Positions 1 to 8,935 of a stretch of DNA of 64,000 bases are shown piece by piece. Numbering within the stretch: position 1 is the first letter of the stretch; the number at the start of each line of letters is the position of its first letter. Position numbers and translations under genes: made by a program. The notes beneath the pieces were generated by a model, which made no database searches, had not been told where the DNA came from, and saw only the letters and a program-made list of their open reading frames with translations. Source of the stretch: Stieleria neptunia (GTDB taxonomy: Bacteria > Planctomycetota > Planctomycetia > Pirellulales > Pirellulaceae); NCBI RefSeq assembly GCF_007754155.1, contig NZ_CP037423.1:3596001-3660000 (forward strand), written 5' to 3'.

Positions 1-60
1 CAAAATGGGGCTGTGCGCGTTCCCCCAAGAAATATCACAACCTGAAAAAGGGGCGTATCG

Positions 61-408
61 ATGGCTAAAAAGAAAGCGGACAAAACGTCAAAAACGAAGA
101 CCGTGGTGAAGCCGGACGTCGTGTCACCGAAGGTGCAGACCAATGGTGCGTCGAAGAAGTCGGGTTCCAACGGCGCTCCGAAAAAATCCTCCTCGCCTCG
201 GCGGATCTTCGACAACTCCGAAATCGGTCTGGTCGCCGGCGAGGTTTGGCAGACGCTGGAAGGTGGCGGTGAGCAGACCCTGACCAGTGTCAAAAAGAGC
301 GTTGAAGCACCGGGGGACCTGGTGACCGCCGCGGTCGGCTGGCTGGCCCGCGAAAACAAACTCCGCTTCGTCCAATCGGGGCGGACCACCAAGGTCACGC
401 TTCAGTAG
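61..408 (+). CDS. Winged-helix DNA-binding protein, DUF2582-like
   Basis: The 115-residue protein has a Lys/Ser-rich, probably disordered N-terminal tail (residues 1-48). A compact domain follows (about 50-115), with the pattern IGLVAGEVW, then LTSVKKS, then GWLARENK and a final beta strand. This pattern is typical of the small winged helix-turn-helix family DUF2582, whose molecular role is not well established. The ATG at 61 follows AAGGGG at a usable distance. The basic tail could add nucleic-acid affinity, which is inference. No operon partner is visible. Confidence 0.75.
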   Translation: MAKKKADKTSKTKTVVKPDVVSPKVQTNGASKKSGSNGAPKKSSSPRRIFDNSEIGLVAGEVWQTLEGGGEQTLTSVKKSVEAPGDLVTAAVGWLARENKLRFVQSGRTTKVTLQ

Positions 409-587
409 TCGCACCCGAGCACCGGGCAGAGACCCTTTCGGTTACGTTCGACGCGACCCGAGCGACAAGAACGCGTTCAGCGCGGGGTGCGCTAACGGTG
501 GGGAAAATCCACCGCAATGGAAGCGTCGCAATCGGTCACGCGATGCGGTCGCGCAGCAGCCGCGCGTCAGCATCACACGGACGCCAC

Positions 588-666
588 ATTTTCTTGTCCC
601 CAATTTTCCTGTCTTCCGTTCTCCCAGCCGTCCCATCTATTTATCTGCGCCCGATTTTTCTGCCAT
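588..666 (+). repeat. Family A repeat, right half only
   Basis: The modules ATTTTCTTGTC, ATTTTCCTGTC, a diverged TTTATCTGCGCC and ATTTTTCTGCC lie in the order seen in the right arm of the dispersed family A repeat (complete example 44642-44962). The left arm and core are absent. The rest of 409-755 shows no convincing coding potential. Confidence 0.7.
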
Positions 667-755
667 CGCTCGGCGGCGATACTTGCCATCGCCTTGTGGG
701 CGTCACGGCTTGATCGCGCGGGTCGCAATGAACGTATCGAGAAACCTGGAAAGTG

Positions 756-899
756 GGTCGGCGTCAACACAATGGCAAACTCTCCCGCTCTTGCTCGTTG
801 GATCGTCGCGCGATCCACCGGCTTGGTCCAGCGATCGCCCCGCTCGACCAGCTTGTCCCAGGCCTGTCGGTTATGCCGCAATACATCCGCTTGGTTCAT
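756..899 (-). pseudogene. N-terminal stump of a class I SAM-dependent methyltransferase
   Basis: Reading leftward from an ATG at 899, the first 48 residues (starting MNQADVLRHNRQAWDKLVER and ending EFAIVLTPT) match from memory the start of a well-populated family of bacterial class I methyltransferases. An AAGG ribosome-binding site 7-10 bases upstream is intact. After codon 48 the frame turns into unrelated sequence and runs into the family A half repeat. The SAM-binding core is therefore lost, and the remnant is not expected to be functional. The identification rests on recognition of the N-terminal signature and has not been checked by search. Confidence 0.65.
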
Positions 900-1037
900 T
901 GGAGACCTTGTTGTTGATTTGATTCATTGCGGCGGGTGAACGCAAACACGAGGTGGCGTCGTCGCTCGGGCAATGCCGAACTGACTCGATTGGATCCTGC
1001 CAATTCTACAACGGTCGCTGCTCTGACTGTCTGAACG

Positions 1038-1120
1038 GGATGGCAGAATGATGGATGGCAGAATGATGAAGACGGATCCGTGACCGAAATATCATTCTGC
1101 CCCGAATCATTCTGCCTTTT
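1038..1120. repeat. Inverted repeat of GGCAGAATGAT modules
   Basis: GGCAGAATGAT occurs at 1042-1052 and 1057-1067, and its exact complement ATCATTCTGCC at 1091-1101 and 1106-1116. This gives two-module arms around a loop of about 23 bases. The architecture matches the arms of family A, but the module sequence differs (AATGAT instead of AAAAAT). Confidence 0.8.
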
Positions 1121-1177
1121 CCATCATCCTGCGTAACACGGGCGCGAGCGTTTTATCGCAGGACGACACGCCGAGGC

Positions 1178-2758
1178 TCACACGGGGCTCCAAATCCGTG
1201 AGAGTTTCAGCTTCAAATCCACCTGGCCGTCCTTGCCGCCGGAATGGATCGTGATGTCGTTGTGGTTGATCTCTTTGGCCCAGTACGGATCCTTCAACGG
1301 ATGCCAAGCGGACCAGAGTTGAACATGGCCGGAGACGATGTCCGACTGGTCGTCCTTGAACAGTTCTTGGATCGCACCAAAAACCTTGTCGGCGACGAAG
1401 TCGACCGCCGCCGAGAACAGTTCGGCCAACAGCGGTCCGAGGGCGGGCACCTTGAGCGCCTCGGCGAGAGAGACCCCGGCTTTTTTCGCTCCTTCTTCAA
1501 GCTTTTGCCGAAGCTTTTTCTCGATCGTCTTGAACAGGAATTCTGCGATTTTGTGGTCATCCTTTTCGATGACTTTGATGAAGTAGCCGAAGGCTCCGGG
1601 GATCACCGCCGCGTTCCCTCGCAGGTTCGCTTCGCCGATCACCGCATGCGGTTCGCTGACCTGCCCGGAGTACAGAAACGCTGCATGCGATTTGCCATCC
1701 ACGCGGAGGTCGCCTTGCGTGGTGTAGCAATTGATTTGCAAGTCGCTGAAGCCGCTGAGGTCGTCGCCGGTGGAACTGTCCACCGTGATCCGGTTCAGAA
1801 TCAGCTGAAAGCCTTTGAGCAATTCGCCCCGCCACTTTCCATCCTTGAAGATCATCCGCCCGAAGAACGTTTCGACGGCAGGATCCTTTGCCGTTGGGAT
1901 GTACACGCCGCCGGAGTAGTAACCGGAATCATGACGTCCCTTCCGCAGTGGAGCACCGAGCGGGCCTTCGGCGTCGCCCAACGACTTGAAGGTGGTCCAG
2001 GCGTTTCCCACCAGTGCGACGGCATCGCCACCGTTGATGTTCGGCCCCATGTAGTACGTCGCCGAGTTCTGGCTTCCCTTGCGCCAACGTTGTCGCGTCA
2101 GCAGGCGTCCGTGGCGATCCCTCACCTTTTCGAGTGACTTGTACTTTTTTCCTAGGTCGTACTTTCGGCCCGCGTTGTCGTGGGGGTTGCTCGCCGAGGC
2201 AAGGTCCAGGCTCACGCCCCCGGTCATGCCCGATGCGGGGTTCGCTTTGTGACTCGTGCCGACGAGTCTCGGTGATGTCCGGTCGACTCTGCGTCCGACT
2301 CTGCGCCCGACTCGTCGCGCGACATGACCGATCGGTCGCGGTGCGCGGAAGTCGAGTTCGGGGGGCTTTCGGATCTCGTTCGCCAGCGCGTCCACCGCGG
2401 GCCGCACACCTGTTCGGCGACCGAGCCGCGAGGGTTGACGAAGCGATCGCGACAGACGAGCCTTGCGAATCGACGGCAGAGCGTCGTATCGCGTTTTGAT
2501 CGTGCGATCGAGTGGGTTTCGAGTCACGCGGCCGCTCAGACTGCGGCCAAGTTCCGCTTTGACATCGTCGACGACCTCATCCATCCACTGAAGATGAGTG
2601 CGGTCGAATCGCGCCGCGGCAATGGCATCTGCGGCCACGGCGTTGTTTGACAAGACGTCAAAGAGTGCTCCGCTGGAGATCACGGAGAGGGCTGCCGCAC
2701 CGTCCCGCAGGAATCTGCGGCGGTCGGGATCAGATGGGTTCAGGTGAGAATCGGACAT
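1178..2758 (-). CDS. Exported protein of unknown function with Tat-like signal
   Basis: The chosen ATG at 2758 has AGGAA seven bases upstream, better than upstream alternatives in the same frame. The 526-residue product begins with a twin-arginine-type leader (DRRRFLRDGAAALSVISSGA) and is probably exported. An Arg-rich stretch with a short tandem (VGRRVGRRV) follows. The C-terminal half is well folded in appearance; it includes SLGDAEGPLGAPL...SGYYSGGVYI, faintly like one LGFP repeat, and an amphipathic helical segment (AEFLFKTIEKKL and onward). I do not recognise the family. It lies 61 bp downstream of the CARDB-like gene on the same strand and is likely co-transcribed with it. Confidence 0.75.
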   Translation of the reverse strand: MSDSHLNPSDPDRRRFLRDGAAALSVISSGALFDVLSNNAVAADAIAAARFDRTHLQWMDEVVDDVKAELGRSLSGRVTRNPLDRTIKTRYDALPSIRKARLSRSLRQPSRLGRRTGVRPAVDALANEIRKPPELDFRAPRPIGHVARRVGRRVGRRVDRTSPRLVGTSHKANPASGMTGGVSLDLASASNPHDNAGRKYDLGKKYKSLEKVRDRHGRLLTRQRWRKGSQNSATYYMGPNINGGDAVALVGNAWTTFKSLGDAEGPLGAPLRKGRHDSGYYSGGVYIPTAKDPAVETFFGRMIFKDGKWRGELLKGFQLILNRITVDSSTGDDLSGFSDLQINCYTTQGDLRVDGKSHAAFLYSGQVSEPHAVIGEANLRGNAAVIPGAFGYFIKVIEKDDHKIAEFLFKTIEKKLRQKLEEGAKKAGVSLAEALKVPALGPLLAELFSAAVDFVADKVFGAIQELFKDDQSDIVSGHVQLWSAWHPLKDPYWAKEINHNDITIHSGGKDGQVDLKLKLSRIWSPV

Positions 2759-2819
2759 CGTAGGGTTCCTGGAAATCATGGTGGATCGGTTGGGGCGAAG
2801 GGCCAGGTGTGACGCCGCG

Positions 2820-3689
2820 TTACGGTTTGTGGTAGGCGTTGTTGTTTTGCTCGTTCGACTCATCGACGTGCTTGGTTGCGTCGACGGTGAGTCGAAAGTG
2901 CGTCTTCGACAACGCGACGCCGCCGGGCAGGATCGAAGCGGCATCGACCGTCACCACCGTCGCCTGCATGCCGTTAAGCTTCGGAACGGCAACCATTTTC
3001 TTGCGATTCACCTTCGTGCCCTCGATTTCGCCCACCGTCAGCAGCAGACGACAGGGGGACGATGAGGAGGAACCGATGTTGGCGATTTTTACTTCCGTCG
3101 CGGTCGATGGGCCCGCGGCGGGAAAAACGAATCCGACGATCCGCAGGTCGGGTTGAGAGGCGCCGGTGTGAACATGGACGTTGTTGTTTTCGTTGGATTC
3201 CGAGATCGTCTTTTGAGAATCGACCATCAGCTTGAAGGTTGTCTCAGCCGCACGAACCGACTTGGGGAGGATGTCGTCCAGGTGAATGATTAAGATTCCG
3301 CTGGACTTCGCCGTCAGCGGCTGGACTTTGAAATGCTTTTGCCGGGCCACATTCGAAGTGCCGATCTTTTTGACGACGCAGAGGAGCCGGCAGGGCTCTG
3401 ATCCCTTGCTTCCTTTGTTGAGCAAGGTGATGCGGACCATCTTGGGCTTTTGGGGGTGGAACTTAACGCCGCCGATCGCGAGATCTGGCGCGACGCTGCC
3501 CGGTCTTCGGCCGATTGCCTCCGCGAGTGGTGCGTGACCCGTTGGGAGTTGCAGTCGCTGGCCGACCGGTTTTCTCACACGTTCGAGCCTCTGGGCGAAG
3601 ACGACCGGAGAGTTCGTGAGCAGGAAGCCGACTGCGGCAACCGTAACAAGGGCGAATCGGCGGGGTAACGGCACGGGATGGACAAACAT
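2820..3689 (-). CDS. Secreted CARDB-like adhesion protein
   Basis: The 289-residue protein starts at an ATG preceded by AGGAG with a 7-base gap. It has a clear Sec signal peptide (PRRFALVTVAAVGFLLTNSPVVFAQ). Two similar beta-sandwich modules follow, each with a DL.I.G...P pattern, a central ITLLNKGS or VKIANIGS strand, a PCRLLL strand and a closing DES(N)E.NN motif. That layout is typical of CARDB (cell-adhesion-related) domains. The role is probably extracellular binding or scaffolding, and the ligand is unknown. It is the first gene of a two-gene unit with the downstream exported protein. Confidence 0.75.
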   Translation of the reverse strand: MFVHPVPLPRRFALVTVAAVGFLLTNSPVVFAQRLERVRKPVGQRLQLPTGHAPLAEAIGRRPGSVAPDLAIGGVKFHPQKPKMVRITLLNKGSKGSEPCRLLCVVKKIGTSNVARQKHFKVQPLTAKSSGILIIHLDDILPKSVRAAETTFKLMVDSQKTISESNENNNVHVHTGASQPDLRIVGFVFPAAGPSTATEVKIANIGSSSSSPCRLLLTVGEIEGTKVNRKKMVAVPKLNGMQATVVTVDAASILPGGVALSKTHFRLTVDATKHVDESNEQNNNAYHKP

Positions 3690-3814
3690 GCTTGTTCTCC
3701 TGAGAGTTGAAGGGGCGGCCGAATCGACGGCCGGCTTGATGGTTCAACTCACTTACGGAGGGCATTACAGGTCCCTGGGAAAAATGCCAGCGCCGCTTCC
3801 CTTTGGTGCCACCC

Positions 3815-3840
3815 ATTTTTCTGCCCCCGATTTTTCTGCC
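3815..3840. repeat. Isolated pair of family A outer modules
   Basis: Two ATTTTTCTGCC modules separated by four bases lie between two divergently spaced minus-strand genes. There is no core and no partner arm. Confidence 0.6.
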
Positions 3841-3879
3841 GTTGATGATCCGAAGCGATGGGGGGCTGCCCACAGCGGG

Positions 3880-5283
3880 TCAGATGTTTTCAACGGCTCC
3901 CGTGCTGTCGGCGAAGGAATCGGTTTGGACTCCCAGACGTTGCAGCATCGTCACGTAGAGGTTCGATAGCGGCAGGTCTTCGCCTTTCGCTTCGTCTTGC
4001 CACGGTTCGCGTTTGCCCAACCATGGGCCGCCTTGGAAATTGTCACCGGCGTGATTGAGATATTGCCCGTGCTTGAATCCCATCTGTTTGCCGCCTGCCA
4101 GAATCAGCGGGTAATTGCGTGACAGATGGAACGCGCTGGACGCCGATCCCAGCAGCAACAGTGTGTTGTCCAGCATGCTGCCGCTGCCGGCCGGTTCGGG
4201 CGTCGCCTTCAGCTTGCCGATGAAACGCCCGTATTCTTCGTTCAAGAAGCGGCAATAGGTGCCAAAATTCTTCCAGCCGTCGGGGTTCTTCGTCTCGTGC
4301 GACAACTGATGGGCCAGATTGAACCCGACCGCACGCGCCAGATGATCGCTGCGTCCGACTCCGTTTTCCCGGCCGATCTGGTACGTCGCCACCCGCGTCG
4401 AGTCGGTTTTGAACGCCAGGAAGATCAAGTCGAACATCGTCTGCAGATACTTGCGCGGCTCTTCGGTGGTCAGTTCCAAATTCAATTGATCGCCGTCGAC
4501 GCTGGGGAGCGGTGCGCCCAGCCAACGCTTGGCTTTTTCCACCTTGATTTCGGCTTGTCGGACCGAGTCCAGGTATTCGTCCAGGCTGCGTCGATCGGTG
4601 GTCGACAGCGATCGTCGCAGACGCCGTGCATCTTCCAGCATTTCATCCAGTGCGCTGCGACTGAGGAGCAACCGGCGAGCCGAATCGGCGTCGTTTTTCA
4701 CGAACAGTCGATCAAAGATTTGCTTGGGGCGGTGCTCGGCGGGAATCGGCCTCCCGTTGCGATCGAACGAAATCGTGTGCGTTCCGCGCGCGGTGCCCGT
4801 TCCCCCATCGGTCGACATCACCAGCGACGCAAAACGCGTCTGGTCGCCGACGTATTGGGCGTATTCTTGGTCCAGCGAGATCGTGTTCTCGTACTCTTTG
4901 TCACCGCCGCCGGTGGCCGCCGCGGTCAGGAACTGGTCGGCGTTGTTGTGCCCGTGGACGCTTCGAGACCTCGGATGCGAAAAACCAGACAGCACCGTCA
5001 ATTCGTCTTTGATCGACTCTAGCGGTTCCATGCATTTGGAAAACGTGAACTCGCTGCCACCACCCTGTGGAAACCAGGACCAGTCTTTGTAGGCCGGGTC
5101 TTCCGGCAACGGCATCGGCACGCCGTCGGGAAAGTAAAAGCAGCCGAGACGTTTCGGGTTCGGTCTCGGATCTGCGCCACGGGCCATCGGCCCCGACACC
5201 GATCCGAACATCGGTAACGCCAACGCCAGCCCGCTGCCTCGCAAGAATCGACGACGATCAATCAGGTTCATGTTCCATGCCAT
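3880..5283 (-). CDS. DUF1552 exported protein
   Basis: The 467-residue product carries a Tat leader (MNLIDRRRFLRGSGLALALP). The hallmarks of the planctomycete DUF1552 family follow: CFYFPDGVPMP, FTFSKCMEPLE, LTVLSGFSHP, HGHNNADQFLT and a C-terminal LSNLYVTMLQRLGV. Start 5283 is supported by GAGGAA seven bases upstream. It is downstream of the DUF1592 cytochrome-type gene with an 87 bp gap, the usual partnership in planctomycetes. The two products are thought to work together outside the cytoplasm, but the reaction is not established. Length is normal for the family. Confidence 0.9.
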   Translation of the reverse strand: MAWNMNLIDRRRFLRGSGLALALPMFGSVSGPMARGADPRPNPKRLGCFYFPDGVPMPLPEDPAYKDWSWFPQGGGSEFTFSKCMEPLESIKDELTVLSGFSHPRSRSVHGHNNADQFLTAAATGGGDKEYENTISLDQEYAQYVGDQTRFASLVMSTDGGTGTARGTHTISFDRNGRPIPAEHRPKQIFDRLFVKNDADSARRLLLSRSALDEMLEDARRLRRSLSTTDRRSLDEYLDSVRQAEIKVEKAKRWLGAPLPSVDGDQLNLELTTEEPRKYLQTMFDLIFLAFKTDSTRVATYQIGRENGVGRSDHLARAVGFNLAHQLSHETKNPDGWKNFGTYCRFLNEEYGRFIGKLKATPEPAGSGSMLDNTLLLLGSASSAFHLSRNYPLILAGGKQMGFKHGQYLNHAGDNFQGGPWLGKREPWQDEAKGEDLPLSNLYVTMLQRLGVQTDSFADSTGAVENI

Positions 5284-5370
5284 GGGGGGCTTCCTCAGTG
5301 AAGGCCTACGTTGAAGGCGCAAGTTTTATTGTGACGGATTGGGTTGGGTGTCTGGCTGTATCCAATCCGC

Positions 5371-8148
5371 TTAGATGGATCGAAACAGTTCGCTTTGGAT
5401 GATTGTCTCGACGACAGTTCTCAGTCCATCGCCGTTGTGGCGAACGCGGGCGGTGATCGCATCAATTTCGGCTCGATCGGCAAACGTCAAGGGCCGACCC
5501 AACGCGTACGTGGCCAGCTTGGACACGATCGATCGGACAAATTGATCCTGCCGGTGCTGCAACAGGAAACGCTTCAAACCATCCATGCCGTCGAGCGTTT
5601 GGTGGTTGAATAACTCACTGGAGGCATCGATCGGTTTGCCTTGAACTTCATCACGCCAACGCCCCAGGGCGTCGTAGTTTTCAAACGCGATCCCCCACGG
5701 GTCGATCTTGCTGTGACACGACATGCAGGCGGCGTGATCGCGGTGGTTTTCGATGCGTTCCTTCAGCGTCATCTTGGCGATTTCCGGATCAGCCAGATCG
5801 ATTTGCGGCACCGCGGGCGGGGGCGGGGGAGGCGGATCGCCGAGGATGCTTTCCAACAACCAGATCGCCCGCTTGAGCGGATGAGAATCGGGCCAGTCTG
5901 AATTCATCGACAGCAAACCGGCCTGTGTCAGCAAGCCTCCGCGGCGAAACCCATCGTCCAGGGAAACGCGTCGGAAATGATTGCCGCGGACACCGGACAG
6001 GCCATAGTGTTTGGCCAGTCGCTCGTTGACCATGGCGTAATCGCAGTGGATGAAGTCCAACACGCTGGCGTCCTCTCGCAGCATCTGGCCGAACAACGCG
6101 ACCGGTTCGTGTTGCATGGCTTCTTTCAAGAGCGGATCGAAACCGGGGACGTGCTGTTTGAAGTTCAGGAAATCGAGCAACTGCATGTCCAGCCACTGAT
6201 GCACGAAATGCTTGGGAAAACGTTCGCTGCGCGGATCGTCAAGCATCCGCTGGACTTGCGATGCCAGGATGTCGCCGTCGGCCAGTCGCCCGTCATCGGC
6301 CAGCGCCAACAGTTCCGGATCGGGAATGCTGCACCAAAGGAACAACGACAGCCGATTGGCCAACGCGTGGGCATCGAGCGGCGATCGCTCGGTGGATTCG
6401 TCGCTCGGTTCCGAGCGGGGCGCGTTGGAGACGTACAGAAACTGGGGCGAGGAGAGCACGGTCGCCAGGACTTCGACGACGGCTTCTTCAAAGCTGTCAC
6501 ATTGCGGACGCATTGCCGCGAAGAGCTTCAGCTTGCGATCGATCTCGGCGTCGTCGATCGGTCGCCGCCACGCTCGGTGCATGAACGACGCAAGGGTCTC
6601 GCGGGCGACGGCCTCTTCGTCGTCGGCGTTTTCAGGGTCGGCGTTTTCAGGGTCGGCAAAGATGCGGCGATGCGATGGTGGTGGCCATTGGTCATACACC
6701 GGAGCTGCGACGTGCACGAAATCGATCTGGATCTCCGACGGCGAGGCCGAGCTGTTGACCAATCGGATGTATTCCGATGGGCTGGGCGTGGCGCCCATCG
6801 GCGACGTTTTTCTGACCGAGTTGCGGGGATAGATTTCACCCAATGGCACGTCCCACTGGATGAGCTGCGGTTGATCCGGGCCGGCCGTGACAGGGGTGTC
6901 TTCGTTGCTGACTCGCACCAACGCACGGCCTTCGTTGCTGGCTCGCCAGCCGAACATCAATTGCAGACTGGGAAAGCCATCGCCCGTGGGGCTCACTCGC
7001 GACGCGCGAACGGTCACCCGCATCGTGCCTTCATCGGGCAACTGGTTGCCCAGTTCGATGATCAATCGCGCGTCCGATCCGTTCGGCAAAATCGCGACGC
7101 AGTCGTCCTGGTCTGGAAACGCGACAGGCTGGTCCGTAGGCGCAAATGCATACCGCGCGCCGTTGTATCGCCACTCGGCTTTGGCCATCCGGCCGCTGCA
7201 CAGATCTTTGTAGTACGCCCCACGCGGTCGTTGGCGAAACGTTTCCCAAAGCTGATCCAGTTCAGCCGTCAGCTTTTCCGGATCGTCTTTCCATTCTTGC
7301 TTCAGCTTGTCGATCTGCGTGTCTTGTTTTGACCACTCGCGCTGGGCGGCCTGTTTCATCGCGATCCCCCAATACCGCGTCGTCGGCTTGTCTCCCGTCG
7401 CCGTCACTCGGTCAAGTGTGTTGCGGGCGATCCGGTGAGAGGTCTCGAAGTGTATGGCCGATAAATGCAGCACATCGGAACTGTTCTCGAAACCTTCCTC
7501 GGAGTGGGCTTCCGGTGGCAGGTCTCTGGCAAAGTCCCAGGGAACGCCGAACAGGTCTTGCAACGCATAGTTGTATTCGTATCGCGTCATTCGTCGGAAT
7601 GCGGAATGATCGCCGGACCGGTGCCGCACGATCGAAGCGGAGTGCAATTCGCGGGACAGCCAATCGACAAGCCGTCGCCGCTCGTCGTCGCTTAACTCGC
7701 CGGCGTCAGGCGGAGGCATTTCGCCCTTGGTGATCGCGGCAAAGACTTCGGACCACCAATCGGTATCGGCACCGGTCAACAAATTGGGATCAAGTGTGTC
7801 GATTCGGACGTTGCCTTCGACCGTATCCGGACCGTGGCAGTCGATACAGTTCTGTTCCAGCAGTGGCTTGATCGTTGATTCGAACTGCGTCAAATTCGCT
7901 TGACGCGTTTCGGCGTCGCTGGCGCTTTCGCTCGGCTGATTGTTCCCCGCGGCTAGGCCCTTGAACCGGGATTGCTCTCGCCCGATGGTCTTCAAATCGG
8001 CGAGGGTCGGTCGGCCGTTTTCAATCCCTGACGGAGGGGCGTCCGTGTTGACTGGCGTTTGGTCGGCGGGTTTCTCGGCGCGGATCGACAGGGCGGCGAA
8101 CGCGAGCGCGCCGGTCAGCAGCAACAATCGACTGGCTGTTCGTGGCAT
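5371..8148 (-). CDS. Planctomycete cytochrome-type protein (PSCyt1, DUF1587/1592/1588/1585 set)
   Basis: About 925 residues. A Sec signal peptide (SRLLLLTGALAFAALSIRA) precedes a haem-c motif CIDCH at about residues 101-105, inside a PSCyt1-type domain (KPLLEQNCIDCHGPDTVEGN). Further on are the FRRMTRYEYNYALQDLFG segment (DUF1587-like), AWRRPIDDAEID (DUF1595-like), LANRLSLFLWCSIPDPEL (DUF1592-like) and a C-terminal CMSCHSKIDPWG plus ALGRPLTFADRAEID (DUF1588/DUF1585-like). Two CxxCH motifs suggest covalent haem. The start could be 8187 in the same frame; 8148 gives the more ordinary signal peptide. It is followed by the DUF1552 partner. Confidence 0.9.
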   Translation of the reverse strand: MPRTASRLLLLTGALAFAALSIRAEKPADQTPVNTDAPPSGIENGRPTLADLKTIGREQSRFKGLAAGNNQPSESASDAETRQANLTQFESTIKPLLEQNCIDCHGPDTVEGNVRIDTLDPNLLTGADTDWWSEVFAAITKGEMPPPDAGELSDDERRRLVDWLSRELHSASIVRHRSGDHSAFRRMTRYEYNYALQDLFGVPWDFARDLPPEAHSEEGFENSSDVLHLSAIHFETSHRIARNTLDRVTATGDKPTTRYWGIAMKQAAQREWSKQDTQIDKLKQEWKDDPEKLTAELDQLWETFRQRPRGAYYKDLCSGRMAKAEWRYNGARYAFAPTDQPVAFPDQDDCVAILPNGSDARLIIELGNQLPDEGTMRVTVRASRVSPTGDGFPSLQLMFGWRASNEGRALVRVSNEDTPVTAGPDQPQLIQWDVPLGEIYPRNSVRKTSPMGATPSPSEYIRLVNSSASPSEIQIDFVHVAAPVYDQWPPPSHRRIFADPENADPENADDEEAVARETLASFMHRAWRRPIDDAEIDRKLKLFAAMRPQCDSFEEAVVEVLATVLSSPQFLYVSNAPRSEPSDESTERSPLDAHALANRLSLFLWCSIPDPELLALADDGRLADGDILASQVQRMLDDPRSERFPKHFVHQWLDMQLLDFLNFKQHVPGFDPLLKEAMQHEPVALFGQMLREDASVLDFIHCDYAMVNERLAKHYGLSGVRGNHFRRVSLDDGFRRGGLLTQAGLLSMNSDWPDSHPLKRAIWLLESILGDPPPPPPPAVPQIDLADPEIAKMTLKERIENHRDHAACMSCHSKIDPWGIAFENYDALGRWRDEVQGKPIDASSELFNHQTLDGMDGLKRFLLQHRQDQFVRSIVSKLATYALGRPLTFADRAEIDAITARVRHNGDGLRTVVETIIQSELFRSI

Positions 8149-8290
8149 GAGAGAGATTGGGGTGGAAGACCCATGGTGGTAGGTCATCTTTCTGGCGGGC
8201 GGGATCCAAACGGCGGGGGTGCGGAGCACCGGACCAAATTCAATGGTACGTCGGCGCGAACGCTTGTCTGGACGTCAATATGATAGCAAG

Positions 8291-8520
8291 AGGTGGGCTG
8301 GCAGAAAAATGACGGGCAGAAAAATCGGAGGGCCGGGAAAAGGAGCGACAAGAAAATGGATGACAGGAAGATGGGACGCCCGCAACCGTTTCCAGAGGGG
8401 CGACCGAATCACACGTCGTCCCGACTCAGCTTGCCGGGATCCAAATCTCTCCAGGCCCCATTTTTCTGCCCCCTATTTTTCTGCCATCTCAAAGAATCAG
8501 TCGCTGGGTGGCACCGGGTG
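8291..8520 (+). repeat. Family A repeat, near full length
   Basis: The left arm has GGCAGAAAAAT twice, then GACAAGAAAAT and GACAGGAAGAT. The core (8374-8456) begins ACGCCCGCAACC and includes ACTCAGCTTGCCGGGATCC. The right arm has two ATTTTTCTGCC modules followed by the conserved tail ATCTCAAAGAATCAGTCG and GGTGGCACC. Confidence 0.85.
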
Positions 8521-8552
8521 CGTTCCCATCGAAGTCTGTTACAAAAATTTAA

Positions 8553-8581
8553 TTGACCTCTGCGCGACTCCAGCGTAAATT
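8553..8581 (+). promoter_or_regulatory. Candidate sigma-70-type promoter
   Basis: TTGACC (8553-8558), a 17-base spacer and TAAATT (8576-8581) match the housekeeping consensus well. No open reading frame follows. A strong hairpin 290 bases downstream suggests a small RNA transcript. Confidence 0.4.
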
Positions 8582-8587
8582 TGCAGT

Positions 8588-8909
8588 AGAGTCGTTTCCT
8601 GTGATTCTTCCTCTATTGATGAGGTCGCTAATGCAAGAACCACCGTCCATATTTGTGAGTGCACCTGCCTCCGGTTTGTGAGGAGGCCTTTGGTGTTCAG
8701 ACTACATTTCGACTCTGACTTCGTCTTGCGTTGTGACACTGTATCTCGTTCGCTTTCCTGAAGCGGCAGTTTCCTGAAGCGGCGTTGATTCGTGTTTCGC
8801 CCAGAAAGGCATGGCATGAACGAACCAGCGTGATGTGTGGTGATGGACAGCACAGTGCGCTCGAACTTCTTCGAGGCTCTCGCCCTCTGTTTGTGGCGAG
8901 AGCCTCTTT
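8588..8909 (+). ncRNA. Candidate small RNA with intrinsic terminator
   Basis: This roughly 320-base stretch lies between two family A copies and has no credible reading frame. It starts after a near-consensus promoter and ends in a perfect 12 bp stem plus TTT. Internally it has a GCCTCC/GGAGGC hairpin (8667-8672 with 8682-8687) and a short direct repeat TTTCCTGAAGCGGC (8754-8767 and 8771-8784). It does not match tmRNA, 6S, SRP or RNase P RNA as far as I can see by eye. The call rests on promoter plus terminator architecture alone. Confidence 0.3.
8873..8909 (+). terminator. Hairpin terminator
   Basis: GAGGCTCTCGCC (8873-8884) pairs perfectly with GGCGAGAGCCTC (8895-8906) across a 10-base loop and is followed by TTT. 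The T run is short, so termination efficiency is uncertain. Confidence 0.55.
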
Positions 8910-8935
8910 CCATTTGGCCCTTCCACAGATCGATG

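Noticed and set aside
1244..2137. 297-codon plus-strand frame
   Set aside because: Antisense to the Tat-exported protein, which has a good start and coding character; no domain on the plus strand.
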